NCBI GenBank assembly: GCA_028284725.1
Contig: JANQRD010000232.1
Location: forward strand, 1-50,635
Source of the DNA: Allomuricauda sp.
GTDB taxonomy: Bacteria; Bacteroidota; Bacteroidia; Flavobacteriales; Flavobacteriaceae
Length of the DNA stretch: 50,635 nt
Reading direction: 5' to 3'
Position numbers and translations under genes: made by a program. Below the pieces are notes generated by a model, which saw only the letters and a program-made list of their open reading frames with translations, was not told the DNA's origin and did not search any database. Below are positions 1-9,021 of the stretch, in pieces. How positions within the stretch are numbered: the first letter of the stretch is position 1; every line of letters begins with the position of its first letter.

Positions 1-479
1 CCATCAGTTATAAATTCTGGATTGTAATAATTCCCCTGATCGTTCAAAATTTCCCAATAGTCAAAACCTTGGGGTTCACCATGCAGGTGCCACTTACCAA
101 CAATTGCCGTTTCATATCCCAATGCTTTCAAATATTTGGGAAGGGTGGCCTGATTGCCATTGAATCGCTCCCCGTTCATGCGAAATCCGTTGATGTGACT
201 ATGCTTCCCAGTTAAAATCACCGCCCTACTTGGACCACAAATGGAATTTGTACAGAAATTATTTTGAAAAATTGCGCCGTTTTTGGCGATTCGGTCGATA
301 TTTGGGGTCCGCGCATGTTGACCTAGTTGGTGCCCATAGGCACTTATGGCCTGAAAAGCATGGTCGTCGGACATAATGAAAACAATGTTCGGCGGGGCTT
401 TTTCTGTGGCAACTTCTTCCTTTTTCTCTTTACAAGCGGTACATACCAACAGCATGACCACCAATATTCTCAAGTTCAT
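1..479 (-). CDS. S1-family sulfatase, 3' end cut by window edge
   Basis: This gene is absent from the ORF track because it runs off the left edge. Reading the minus strand from the ATG at 479 gives 159 codons with no stop. The protein starts [16 protein letters not shown], a lipoprotein-type signal peptide, then [10 protein letters not shown] (metal-binding Asp pair of alkaline-phosphatase-fold sulfatases), the formylglycine motif CGPSR with its Cys at about residue 81, and GKWHLHGEP (catalytic Lys and His). The stretch [19 protein letters not shown] resembles GlcNAc-6-sulfatase-like S1 members (possibly S1_11), but the subfamily is a guess. It would cleave a sulfate ester in the periplasm or on the cell surface after its Cys is converted to formylglycine. 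It lies 66 bp after the GH3 gene in the same direction, so it may be the tail of that operon or the head of another locus. The sulfatase call is sure; the substrate is not known. Confidence 0.9.
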   Translation of the reverse strand, partial: MNLRILVVMLLVCTACKEKKEEVATEKAPPNIVFIMSDDHAFQAISAYGHQLGQHARTPNIDRIAKNGAIFQNNFCTNSICGPSRAVILTGKHSHINGFRMNGERFNGNQATLPKYLKALGYETAIVGKWHLHGEPQGFDYWEILNDQGNYYNPEFITD

Positions 480-545
480 CACTGCTGCTTTGAAGTTAAT
501 TTGATTTTGGATTGCACCCGAAAGGGATGTAGAAACACCATTGTC

Positions 546-2822
546 TTATTTTAGGGTAAAGGACACTGATAAAGTAGCATTGGAATCAGTTCCCACATAG
601 ATTTTGAACTCGCCCGGCTCCGATACAAACTCCAAATTGCTATTGTAAAATTTGAGATCATTCGCGGACAAAGTGATGGACACCTGCTTACTTTCCCCTT
701 TTTTTAGTATGACTTTCTTGAATCCCTTCAATTGTCTTTTAGGAGGTGTTATGGTCCGCACCATATCCTGTAAATACAACTGCACTACTTCTTCCCCATC
801 AAAATTTCCAGTATTTTTCAACGTAACGGTAGCTTGAATGGATTCACCCTGTGAGATTTCACTCTTGTTCAATTTTAAGTCTGTATATTCGAAAGAAGTG
901 TAACTCAATCCATGACCAAAAGGTATTAGGGGCGTATTTTCCGAATCGAGGTAATTGGATTTAAACTTTTGAAATTTATTTTCGGGAGCTGGCCGTCCTG
1001 TATTTTTTGCACTGTGGTAAATAGGGATTTGCCCAACGCTTCTTGGCCATGTAGTGGTCAATTTTCCTGAAGGATTGTAATCCCCAAAAACCACGTCGGC
1101 AATAGCATTTCCAGCTTCCACGCCTGGGTGCCACACTTGTAGGATAGCTACCGGCATCCCAAACTCTTCAGGAATGGTCAACGGCCTCCCGCTCATGAGC
1201 ACCAATGCTACAGGTTTATTGGTGGCCACCAATGCACGTATCAACTTTTTTTGACTCTCTGGAATCGAAATGTCTGTTCGGCTTGCCGCTTCCCCACTCA
1301 TTTCGGTGGCCTCACCAATCACGGCCACTACCACATCAGAAGATTTTGCGACCTCAACCGCCTCTTGCAGCATGATTTCGGGTGAACGTTCATCAATCGT
1401 TATTCTTTCACCAAAAACATTGACCTTTTTAGCAAATTCTGGGTCATCTGAAATGTTTGCTCCCTTAGCATAGGTTATAATCGCTTTCGGTGCTACACTT
1501 TTAAACCCTTCCAAAATGGTGATTGCCAGCTTCGTTTCACCTGTTGGGGCCCATGTGCCCAACATATTGTTTTGGTTATCGACCAATGGGCCAACCAACG
1601 CTATTTTGGCGTCCTTTTTAAGGGGAAGGATTTCATCATGGTTCTTAAGTAACACAAAAGAACGTGTTGCCAGTTTCCGCGCCAACTTTCGGTTTTCCTT
1701 AGTCAAAATATCTTTTTTTGGACGCTCTTTGTCCGAATATCGATAGGGGTCGTCCAACAAACCCGATATGTATTTTGCTTCGAGCACCCTACGGCAGGCA
1801 TTTGTAATTTCTTCTTCAGTCACTTTACCTTCCTCAACGGATTTTTTAAAAGTGGTGAGAAATCCTTCCCCAACCATATCCATATCCAATCCAGCTTTTA
1901 AGGCCAAAACGGAGACTTCTTGCAAATCGCCCAATCCGTGGGCAATCATTTCATTAACCGATGTATAGTCGGAAACAACAAAACCATCAAAGCCCCATCT
2001 TTTGCGGAGTAAATCGGTCAACAGCCATTTATTGCCCGAAGCAGGAATCCCGTCAATATCATTGAAAGATGTCATTGCACTGGACACACCTGCATCTATG
2101 GCTGCCTTATACGGAGGCAAATATTGGTTGAACATTTTTACTTTGCCCATATCCACCGAATGGTAATCCCTTCCGGCCTCTGGTGCTCCATACAAAGCCA
2201 CGTGTTTTACGCAGGCGAGCATGGTGTTCGGAGCAGATAAATTTTCTCCTTGATATCCTTTCACCATGGCTTCCACTATCTTGGAACCCAAATAAGGATC
2301 TTCGCCAGCACCTTCTGCTATACGTCCCCAACGTGGATCGCGAGCAATATCGACCATAGGGGAGAAGTTCCACATAATACCATCGGCAGTGGCTTCAGTG
2401 GCGGCCATCCGTGCTGCCTGTTGAATCAATTCCATATCCCAACTGCACGAAAGCCCCAAAGGCAATGGGTAGGTGGTTTTATAACCATGAATCACATCGG
2501 ACCCAATCAGTAAGGGGATCTTCAAGCGAGTGTTCTCAACCGCCAATTTTTGTGCCATTCGAACCCGCTCGGGACCTGCGACTCCAAAAATTCCTCCTAC
2601 TTGGCCCGCCTTGATTTTGACCTCAACATTCTTACTTACTACTGCGCCGGTGGCTACTCCACCCCCTGGGGTAAGCAGGTTCAATTGTCCTATTTTTTCT
2701 TCCAGGGTCATTTTCTGAAGAAGTGCCTCCACCTGAGGGATGCTTCCGCTTTGTTGGCCCCAAAGTATGACTACAAAAAATAAGTGGGCCAAAATGGTCA
2801 AGTATGCTGTTCTGTATCCCAT
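546..2822 (-). CDS. bglX: GH3 beta-glucosidase, exported (BglX-like)
   Basis: This 758-residue protein has full GH3 architecture: signal peptide (about 1-22, ending FFVVILWGQ), (beta/alpha)8 domain, alpha/beta sandwich and a C-terminal fibronectin-III-like domain (about 650-755). The nucleophile motif is GFVVSDY with Asp near residue 285. The likely acid/base is the Glu near residue 511 in MSGEAASR. Other landmarks are RDPRWGRIAEGAGEDPYL and KHVALYG. It should release glucose from the non-reducing end of beta-gluco-oligosaccharides in the periplasm. The gene follows two GH144-like glucanases at a 21-bp spacing, an arrangement known for beta-1,2-glucan (sophoro-oligosaccharide) degradation in Bacteroides. 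A beta-1,2 preference is therefore inferred from context, since GH3 sequence alone does not fix linkage. The GH3 call is firm; the symbol denotes family similarity only. Confidence 0.93.
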   Translation of the reverse strand: MGYRTAYLTILAHLFFVVILWGQQSGSIPQVEALLQKMTLEEKIGQLNLLTPGGGVATGAVVSKNVEVKIKAGQVGGIFGVAGPERVRMAQKLAVENTRLKIPLLIGSDVIHGYKTTYPLPLGLSCSWDMELIQQAARMAATEATADGIMWNFSPMVDIARDPRWGRIAEGAGEDPYLGSKIVEAMVKGYQGENLSAPNTMLACVKHVALYGAPEAGRDYHSVDMGKVKMFNQYLPPYKAAIDAGVSSAMTSFNDIDGIPASGNKWLLTDLLRKRWGFDGFVVSDYTSVNEMIAHGLGDLQEVSVLALKAGLDMDMVGEGFLTTFKKSVEEGKVTEEEITNACRRVLEAKYISGLLDDPYRYSDKERPKKDILTKENRKLARKLATRSFVLLKNHDEILPLKKDAKIALVGPLVDNQNNMLGTWAPTGETKLAITILEGFKSVAPKAIITYAKGANISDDPEFAKKVNVFGERITIDERSPEIMLQEAVEVAKSSDVVVAVIGEATEMSGEAASRTDISIPESQKKLIRALVATNKPVALVLMSGRPLTIPEEFGMPVAILQVWHPGVEAGNAIADVVFGDYNPSGKLTTTWPRSVGQIPIYHSAKNTGRPAPENKFQKFKSNYLDSENTPLIPFGHGLSYTSFEYTDLKLNKSEISQGESIQATVTLKNTGNFDGEEVVQLYLQDMVRTITPPKRQLKGFKKVILKKGESKQVSITLSANDLKFYNSNLEFVSEPGEFKIYVGTDSNATLSVSFTLK

Positions 2823-2843
2823 ATTCTCGATTTGGTCTATTTT

Positions 2844-4235
2844 TTATTGAAATCCCAATTTTTCCAATCCGGTTTGTACTTCCTCATTCTGCATGAACAA
2901 GTTCCATAAAAGTCCAGATCTGTGGTTTTCGATCATAATAATCTGTGGTCCTTGGTCAATGGCCAAGTAAGCTTCAGCAACCCAAAAATTGTATTCGGGG
3001 CTAAATGCATCGTAAAATCCCGCAGGACCCAACAATTTGTCTTTATTTTTATAGAAATAGTGCATTGCACTCAACGATTCCTCTGGGGTATAGGGAATAG
3101 AGCTTATGGCCGCTGTAGGTGATATGATCCCGGTATCGTTTGCAGGATGATGTGCGTTATATCCTAGATTTCCATCACTGTTTCGGGTGTAACTTGCGGT
3201 CAAGCCCCAGCAATCGGGACCATAGTCTTCAAATCCTTTTGGATTTTCCACACAGTATGAATAATTGATTTTGGAATGATTGACATTCACATTCCAGTAG
3301 TTCACATACTCATCCGAAAGGCCCTTTGGGTTGAGCCCTAAGTATGAATAGTGTGCCCAAAACAAGGGGCCACCATACTGCTGTGCACCGGGGTGATTGA
3401 CCAGTAACGGAATATCGTACTGTTCGTTTGATGAAGTTATGCCCCCATTGGATGCCCATCCACTGGTATACACTTCTTTGGAAATACCATAATCTGGGGA
3501 GGAAGCTGCCAAAACATAGGCAATCAGAACTTCGTTGTACCCTTTAAGTTCTAAATTGATACTAAAACCAACGTTGGGGCTCCAATGCCAATACAACGCA
3601 TTTTTATTTTGGGTGTACCAATCCCACTCCACACTTTTCCAAAGTTCATCGGCCAGTTGGGCCAACGCTTTTTCAGAATCGGTTCCATCCTTAAAATATT
3701 CCTTCACGCAAATTAGACCTTGTGCGAGAAAAGCGGTCTCCACTAAATCCCCTCCATCATCCAGAGGGCTAAAGGGAATCACCACACCAGTGTTACCATT
3801 GATCCAATGTGACCATGCCCCATGAAATCGGTCGGCACTTTCTAGAAAATTGAGAAGGGTTTCAAGTCGCTCAATGCCCTGTTCCCTTGCAATATATCCT
3901 CTTTCAATTCCGACCAAAATGGCCATAAGGCCAAAACCTGTACCTCCTGTAGCCACCACTTGTGCATCCCTACTTGGGTCGTCGGGATGATAGCGTTCCC
4001 TTGCTCCACCAGAGTTTTCCTCAGCAAAATCCCAAAAAAATTTGAAGGTCTCCTTTTGCACCAACTCCAACAACTCCTCATCACTTATTGAAGGATTTTC
4101 ATTGCCAGGGTCATCATCAGTACCTTGTTCACTAGGAATTTCAGTGGGCACGGGCACATAGGTATAGTCGTCCCCACTCCCGCAGGAAAAAATCAGCACA
4201 GAAAAAAACAATAAGGAAAAAAAGGATTTAGGCAT
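2844..4235 (-). CDS. GH144-like glucanase lipoprotein (PF10091), copy 1
   Basis: This 463-residue protein belongs to the glucoamylase-like family PF10091, an (alpha/alpha)6-toroid family that contains the GH144 endo-beta-1,2-glucanases. Landmarks are ETFKFFWDFAEENSG, GGTGFGLMAILVGIERG, DGGDLVETAFLAQGL, YWHWSPN, GGPLFWAHYSYLGL, CWGLTASY, ISPTAAISSIPYTPEES and the end motif QIIMIENHRSGLLWNLFM. The N-terminus (LLFFSVLIFSCGSGDD) is a lipoprotein signal followed by acidic residues, which suggests surface display by analogy with Bacteroidota lipoprotein export signals. The start at 4235 overlaps the stop of the upstream paralogue by 8 bp, so the two are translationally coupled. Beta-1,2-glucan is the most likely substrate, because a GH3 and a SusCD pair flank it. 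Another beta-glucan is possible, as parts of PF10091 are uncharacterised. Confidence 0.85.
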   Translation of the reverse strand: MPKSFFSLLFFSVLIFSCGSGDDYTYVPVPTEIPSEQGTDDDPGNENPSISDEELLELVQKETFKFFWDFAEENSGGARERYHPDDPSRDAQVVATGGTGFGLMAILVGIERGYIAREQGIERLETLLNFLESADRFHGAWSHWINGNTGVVIPFSPLDDGGDLVETAFLAQGLICVKEYFKDGTDSEKALAQLADELWKSVEWDWYTQNKNALYWHWSPNVGFSINLELKGYNEVLIAYVLAASSPDYGISKEVYTSGWASNGGITSSNEQYDIPLLVNHPGAQQYGGPLFWAHYSYLGLNPKGLSDEYVNYWNVNVNHSKINYSYCVENPKGFEDYGPDCWGLTASYTRNSDGNLGYNAHHPANDTGIISPTAAISSIPYTPEESLSAMHYFYKNKDKLLGPAGFYDAFSPEYNFWVAEAYLAIDQGPQIIMIENHRSGLLWNLFMQNEEVQTGLEKLGFQ

Positions 4236-5601
4236 CAGGTGCTAAATAGGGGCTGTCAAAGCCTAATTTTTTCAATCCTTTTTGTACATCCTTATTGGCC
4301 ATAAACAGTTTCCATAAAAGTCCACTCCTATAATTTTCAATCATAACCGGAATCGGTCCTTGATCAATGGCCAAATATCTTGGCAAATACCAATCATTTT
4401 CAAAACTGAATGCATCATAAGGACCATGCTTCCCTATCAAACTGTCTTGTTCGGTATAAAGAAAGCGTAAAAATTGCCCACTTTCTTTTGGGGTATATGG
4501 CATTGAGGAAAGTGCCGCTGTAGGCGAAATCACTCCCAAATCTATATCGGGGCGATGCCCCGCATATCCTTTCATAGAATAACTGGATGTCAATCCCCAG
4601 CAATCCTCGCCATAGCCTTTATAATCGTTCGGATTCTCAACACAATGTTTATAATGAATCAAAGCATGATTGACATTGAGCTTCCAGTAATCACCATATT
4701 GATCTTTCAATCCTTTTGGGTCGAGCCCTAGGTAAGAATAATGTGCCCAAAACAAGGGGCCTACTGGTGCATTGTCATGTTCGTAATGGTTGAGCTCAGT
4801 CTCAAGCCCGTAGTAGACCGTGTCTTTTGCAATTTTTCCATCTCTAGCCCACCCTTTTTCATACACTTTTTTGTCCACCGGATGGGTCGGGGATGCGGCA
4901 GCCAATACATACATTATCAAACCTTCGTTATAGCCGCCAACGGGAAAATCCATTTTCCAGCCATGATTGGGACTCCAGTGCCAATACAGTACATCTTCGC
5001 CATCTTTGGTGTACCAATCCCATTCAACTTCTTCCCATAATTTTTGAATTCGATCGGCCAATGCCATTTCCCTGGGAGTATCTTCATTGAGAAATTCCTT
5101 TACTGTAAGGAGGCCTTGAATCAAAAATGCGGTCTCCACCAAATCGCCCCCGTCATCATATTTACTGAAAGGGGCCGTACTGCCATCCGGCATCAGCCAG
5201 TGGGGCCATGCCCCATGGAATCTATCGGCTTTTTCTAAAAACCCCACCGCTTTTTCAAATCGTGAAATCGCTTGGTCCCGAGTTATGAAGTTACGCTCTA
5301 CTCCCACCAAAATGGCCATAAGGCCAAACCCAGAGCCTCCAATGGTAATAATTTCCTTATCATGGGTAGGATATATGTTGTCTAGATGGATTCGTTCATG
5401 GGCCAATCCCGAATTGGGTTCAGCACCATCCCAAAAATACTGGAAGGTTTGGTATTGAAGGGTGTCCATCAACATTTCATCCGTCCACTCCTTTTGAGCA
5501 ATTTCTTTTTGGCTTACTTGCTGTTTTTTGGTAGAAAGACCATTGCATCCCGCTACTACAGATGCAATGGCCACTACAATTGAAGATAAAATCAACCTCA
5601 T
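4228..5601 (-). CDS. GH144-like glucanase lipoprotein (PF10091), copy 2
   Basis: This 457-residue paralogue of the next gene downstream shares all the landmarks: YQTFQYFWDGAEPNSG, GGSGFGLMAILVGVER, DGGDLVETAFLIQGLL, YWHWSPN, VGPLFWAHYSYLGL, CWGLTSSYS, ISPTAALSSMPYTPKES and PVMIENYRSGLLWKLFM. Its lipobox (VVAGCNGLSTKK) is followed by neutral and basic residues, unlike the acidic CGSGDD of copy 1. This suggests, by inference only, a periplasmic-facing anchor and a division of labour between the copies. The family is known for endo-beta-1,2-glucanases, with some members acting in an exo fashion. It sits 44 bp after the LamG lipoprotein and overlaps copy 1 by 8 bp. The 5' leader contains the A-rich run AACTAACTAACTCG, which resembles elements near the two downstream SusD genes in this window. 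Confidence 0.85.
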   Translation of the reverse strand: MRLILSSIVVAIASVVAGCNGLSTKKQQVSQKEIAQKEWTDEMLMDTLQYQTFQYFWDGAEPNSGLAHERIHLDNIYPTHDKEIITIGGSGFGLMAILVGVERNFITRDQAISRFEKAVGFLEKADRFHGAWPHWLMPDGSTAPFSKYDDGGDLVETAFLIQGLLTVKEFLNEDTPREMALADRIQKLWEEVEWDWYTKDGEDVLYWHWSPNHGWKMDFPVGGYNEGLIMYVLAAASPTHPVDKKVYEKGWARDGKIAKDTVYYGLETELNHYEHDNAPVGPLFWAHYSYLGLDPKGLKDQYGDYWKLNVNHALIHYKHCVENPNDYKGYGEDCWGLTSSYSMKGYAGHRPDIDLGVISPTAALSSMPYTPKESGQFLRFLYTEQDSLIGKHGPYDAFSFENDWYLPRYLAIDQGPIPVMIENYRSGLLWKLFMANKDVQKGLKKLGFDSPYLAPDA

Positions 5602-5645
5602 TGAAAAAAAACTAACTAACTCGAAAAATTAAAGGTTACTAAGGA

Positions 5646-7439
5646 TTATAGATCCAAGTTCATCACTGATTGAACTTCTTCCTGGGTCAATGCCTTGTCA
5701 AAGAGTCTCAGCTCATCGATATAGCTCAAATCCGATCTATGGTTCCATTGTGTGAATCTAGGTACCCCCGAAGCAATGGAAAGTATGTCACAACCTGTCC
5801 AATCGACTCCCGTGAAGGCCCCTTGTGCTACAACTTCACCATCAATATAAACAACGCATTCGGAGTTTGAAATGGTAAACGCCAAGTGCACCCAATCGGA
5901 GGTGTCTGATGGAATGGAAGCTGTCGCACCACCATCAAACCAACTATCGGCTGTACCATTGCCCACGTTCAATTTAAATATCTGACCATCCCCGCCAGCT
6001 TCTCTAAAGAATCGGAAACCATTGGTACGAAGGTTTTGAACGTCGGGAAATTCGGGTCTTTCGGTATCGGGTGGACCCATGACCAAAATACCTGCTCTAT
6101 CGGGATCGGAATTTAGTTTGTACCACATGGTGGCACTAAACTCTTCGGTGGTCAAGCCATTTGTAGGAAATGTTAGATGGGCATCTGCAGCACCTGCATA
6201 GGCATTGCCTCCCGCTGCACCTTCCCCTGCAAAACCAGGGCTCCCAACTACAGTGGCATCACTGCTTGAAAACATTTCCTTGTTATCGCCATCAAATGGC
6301 ATATAGAACATTTCACCGTCAAACGTACCTACGAAGCCACCTGCCTCGGTCGTCATAATGCTTTGGATCTCACCTTGTGAAAGTGCTCGATTGAACATGC
6401 GGAGTTCGTCCATGTTGCTGTGGTCAGAAAGGTGGTTCCATTGTGTAAATCTTGGTACTCCCGACATTATGGAAAGGAGGTCGCATCCGGTCCAATCCAC
6501 TCCGCCCACCAAATCACCTTGGCTGACAATCTCTCCGTTTATGTAGACAGTAGCCTGATTTTGGGATATGGTAAATGCCATATGCGTCCACCCGGCATCC
6601 GCTGGAAGGTCGGCAGCCTCACCACCGTCGAACCAGCTATCACCATCACCTCGACCAACATTGAGTTTAAAGCGTTGTTCCCCTCCTGCATTTTCCCGGA
6701 AAAACCTAAACCCGTTTGTTCTCAAATTTTGAATATCCGGAAACTCAGCTCTTTCGGTATCAGGTGGACCAATAACCAAAATACCGGCTCGATCAGGATC
6801 TGCATTCACCTTGTACCAAAAAACGGCACTGAATTCATCTCCCAACATACCTTCGGTCGGTAGGGAAAGGTATGCATCGGCCGCTCCGGCATAGGCATCC
6901 AAGCCAACAAAACCTTCTCCAGCAAAACCTGGATCCCCCACTTTTTCAGCGGGACGAATATTCACCAAGTCGAAGTAATCTCCATCAAAAGGCATGTACA
7001 GTACTTCTCCGGCATATATAGGCACATAAGCAGGTTCTTTTTCAAAATTTACAGTCTCAGAAGTAGTCTTGCCATCGATATCTGTAGCTCTTACCTCCAA
7101 CTCATGTACTCCATCGGTCAATTTATCATAGACCAAGTCATCCACAAGAACTCTTCGATAATCTTTAAAATCCGAATAGCTACGCAGCATACTTCCATCG
7201 ATCATAACATCAACGGATGCTACTTCAATATCGTCTGTTACCTCAAAATCAATCGTTACGGAGGTCACCACCTCAAGTACTTTGATCTTTGCTCCTTCCG
7301 CAGGAGCGTTTATAGTTACTGTAGGAGCACTGGCATCAGCACCTGAATCTACCGCTGTTATGGGGTCGATTCCTTGCTCACAGGAAAAGACCACGAGAAT
7401 GGCGGCCAGTAAAACCATGATTTGTCTTAAATTATTCAT
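5646..7439 (-). CDS. Surface glycan-binding lipoprotein: Ig-like domain plus two LamG-like domains
   Basis: This 597-residue lipoprotein (lipobox VVFSCEQGID, acidic after the Cys, so probably on the cell surface) has three parts. An Ig/cadherin-like domain lies at about 30-135 (APTVTINAPAEGAKIK ... VHELEVRATDIDG). Two LamG/concanavalin-A-like jelly rolls follow at about 145-365 and 375-597. The jelly rolls are internal duplicates: both carry AGAADA, DPDRAGILV.GPPDTER, LRTNGFRFFRE and SGVPRFTQWNH. The gene sits between susD and the two glucanases, the usual place for SusE/F-type surface glycan-binding proteins, so binding the PUL's polysaccharide is the likely role. A LamG fold can also be catalytic (GH16-like), but I see no ExDxE-type catalytic triplet, which favours binding. 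The domain call is good; the ligand is inferred from neighbours. Confidence 0.8.
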   Translation of the reverse strand: MNNLRQIMVLLAAILVVFSCEQGIDPITAVDSGADASAPTVTINAPAEGAKIKVLEVVTSVTIDFEVTDDIEVASVDVMIDGSMLRSYSDFKDYRRVLVDDLVYDKLTDGVHELEVRATDIDGKTTSETVNFEKEPAYVPIYAGEVLYMPFDGDYFDLVNIRPAEKVGDPGFAGEGFVGLDAYAGAADAYLSLPTEGMLGDEFSAVFWYKVNADPDRAGILVIGPPDTERAEFPDIQNLRTNGFRFFRENAGGEQRFKLNVGRGDGDSWFDGGEAADLPADAGWTHMAFTISQNQATVYINGEIVSQGDLVGGVDWTGCDLLSIMSGVPRFTQWNHLSDHSNMDELRMFNRALSQGEIQSIMTTEAGGFVGTFDGEMFYMPFDGDNKEMFSSSDATVVGSPGFAGEGAAGGNAYAGAADAHLTFPTNGLTTEEFSATMWYKLNSDPDRAGILVMGPPDTERPEFPDVQNLRTNGFRFFREAGGDGQIFKLNVGNGTADSWFDGGATASIPSDTSDWVHLAFTISNSECVVYIDGEVVAQGAFTGVDWTGCDILSIASGVPRFTQWNHRSDLSYIDELRLFDKALTQEEVQSVMNLDL

Positions 7440-7460
7440 CGTTCTTTTCTTTTTTTGTTA

Positions 7461-9011
7461 CTATTGGCTGTTTGCATTCTCCAAAATGGGAAACTGGTCT
7501 ACTTGTGCCTGCGGATAAGGTAAAAATGTCTTGTCCGCTGTAAATGTTCTGCCATCATAGCTCAGTTCATCGGAGCGTCCCAGTCTGATCATATCGTAAT
7601 ATCTTTTACCCCACTCCATACTTAATTCGGCGAATTTTTCATCTAAAACCTGATCCAGGGAAACCCCGGTCAAAGGATCCATACCGGCCCTTTCGCGCAC
7701 CATGTTCACCGCTTGGTCAGCTGACATACCTGAACCCGTAGCTCCCTGTGTTAGGGCTTCGGCATACATTAACAATATCTCCGCATAGCGTATGATGTTG
7801 AAGTCCTTATTACTCCCATAAGCGGTTCTGCCCGGAATCAACTGGTTGGAGGGTAGGTAGTGCTTGCCACTTGCAAACAATGCCCTTACATAATCGTTTA
7901 TAATATCACCGTCGCGGGTGGTGTTCGATACAAAGGCGGGTAGGTCGGCATAAGCCGGGTCTGACTGCAATTCAGCAATTCCCCTGTCAGTAAACAACAC
8001 ACTTGTCTCCAATCGTACGGTCTCGCCCCTATCCAACATAAACTTGATAAACTTCATACTGGGTTCAAAGAAGCCCCATCCACTGCTCGCACCTTCGATT
8101 GCGGGTGTCCAGTTTTGAGGTCCGTAGGGGTTATACAAATGTGCTTCCCGATCACCCTCACCCTGTCCAAAATCGGAGTATTGCATCGCTAGTATAATCT
8201 CGTCGCTCAGCTTTCCAGGGGTTTTGAAGAGTTCATAGTAATCCGGGAAAAGCGAAAACTCGCCTGAATTGATGATTTGTCCCGCTGCATCGGCCACTAT
8301 TTGATAGTTCCCTAATTCTTGATTGGCCAATGCTTTGATGGCCAATGCCGTGTACACGGTTGCACCACCGGGAAGGTCGGTTCTTTTGTTCGGATGTACC
8401 TCCAATAGAAACGGCATGGCTTCGTCCATTTGATCGGAAATATGCTGCATGACCTCCTGTTGGGTCGGTACGATTTCCAAATCCAAAAGCTCCGCAGTGT
8501 CGGAAGAGGTAGGTATAAAAACATCGCCCCACACCTGTGAAATATGGAACAACATGATGGCCCTGATTACTTTGGCCTCTGCGACAAACCGGTCGCCCAA
8601 AGCAACACCATCTGCATCCGCCAATTCTTGGTATCTGGCAATCTGTTCCATGGCGGTATGGGCGGAGATTACATCGACGTACACATTTTCCCAAAGGGAA
8701 TTGTACATCCAATAATCCTTGTTGTAGTTGAACAGGTCGGTCTCGGCAAAATCTGGCTGATCACCCAAGCCCCCTGCATTTACATCATCCCCCCTAACAG
8801 CAATCAGCAATGGTTGTTCCCAACCTCTTGATTGAAAGGCTTCGTACACTCCAATCAGGGACAATTCCATATCCTCAGTTTTTGTGAAATCAGTCCCTCC
8901 GGCAAAATTGTTGTTCAATTCCGGTTCGTCCAGCTTGTCCGTACACGCCACAATGGCCATCGAAAGAAAGACCATTAGTGTATACATCTTCGTTTTGTTT
9001 AGCAGTTTCAT
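7461..9011 (-). CDS. susD: SusD/RagB-family glycan-binding lipoprotein of the glucan PUL
   Basis: This 516-residue SusD-type lipoprotein has lipobox MAIVACTDKLDEPE, with acidic residues after the Cys as in surface lipoproteins. Typical family features are the early FTKTEDMELSLIGVYEAFQ helix, AEAKVIRAIMLFHISQVWGDV (TPR-like segment), FNIIRYAEILLMYAEALTQ and the C-terminal LSMEWGKRYYDMIRLGR. SusD caps the SusC barrel and captures oligosaccharides at the outer membrane. It starts 10 bp after the SusC stop, the standard SusC-SusD pairing, and is followed 21 bp later by the LamG lipoprotein. The sequence is clearly divergent from the two SusD copies at the right end of the window, consistent with a different ligand. 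The symbol denotes family only. Confidence 0.94.
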   Translation of the reverse strand: MKLLNKTKMYTLMVFLSMAIVACTDKLDEPELNNNFAGGTDFTKTEDMELSLIGVYEAFQSRGWEQPLLIAVRGDDVNAGGLGDQPDFAETDLFNYNKDYWMYNSLWENVYVDVISAHTAMEQIARYQELADADGVALGDRFVAEAKVIRAIMLFHISQVWGDVFIPTSSDTAELLDLEIVPTQQEVMQHISDQMDEAMPFLLEVHPNKRTDLPGGATVYTALAIKALANQELGNYQIVADAAGQIINSGEFSLFPDYYELFKTPGKLSDEIILAMQYSDFGQGEGDREAHLYNPYGPQNWTPAIEGASSGWGFFEPSMKFIKFMLDRGETVRLETSVLFTDRGIAELQSDPAYADLPAFVSNTTRDGDIINDYVRALFASGKHYLPSNQLIPGRTAYGSNKDFNIIRYAEILLMYAEALTQGATGSGMSADQAVNMVRERAGMDPLTGVSLDQVLDEKFAELSMEWGKRYYDMIRLGRSDELSYDGRTFTADKTFLPYPQAQVDQFPILENANSQ

Positions 9012-9021
9012 AGTTCTTTTT

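Noticed and set aside
2107-2373. 88-aa minus-strand ORF and many similar short ORFs on either strand
   Set aside because: They lie wholly inside well-supported genes in other frames and show no family motifs.
8233-8712. 159-aa minus-strand ORF inside susD
   Set aside because: It is an out-of-frame shadow of the SusD gene; its composition (rich in Arg, Gly and Cys) looks like frame-shifted translation.
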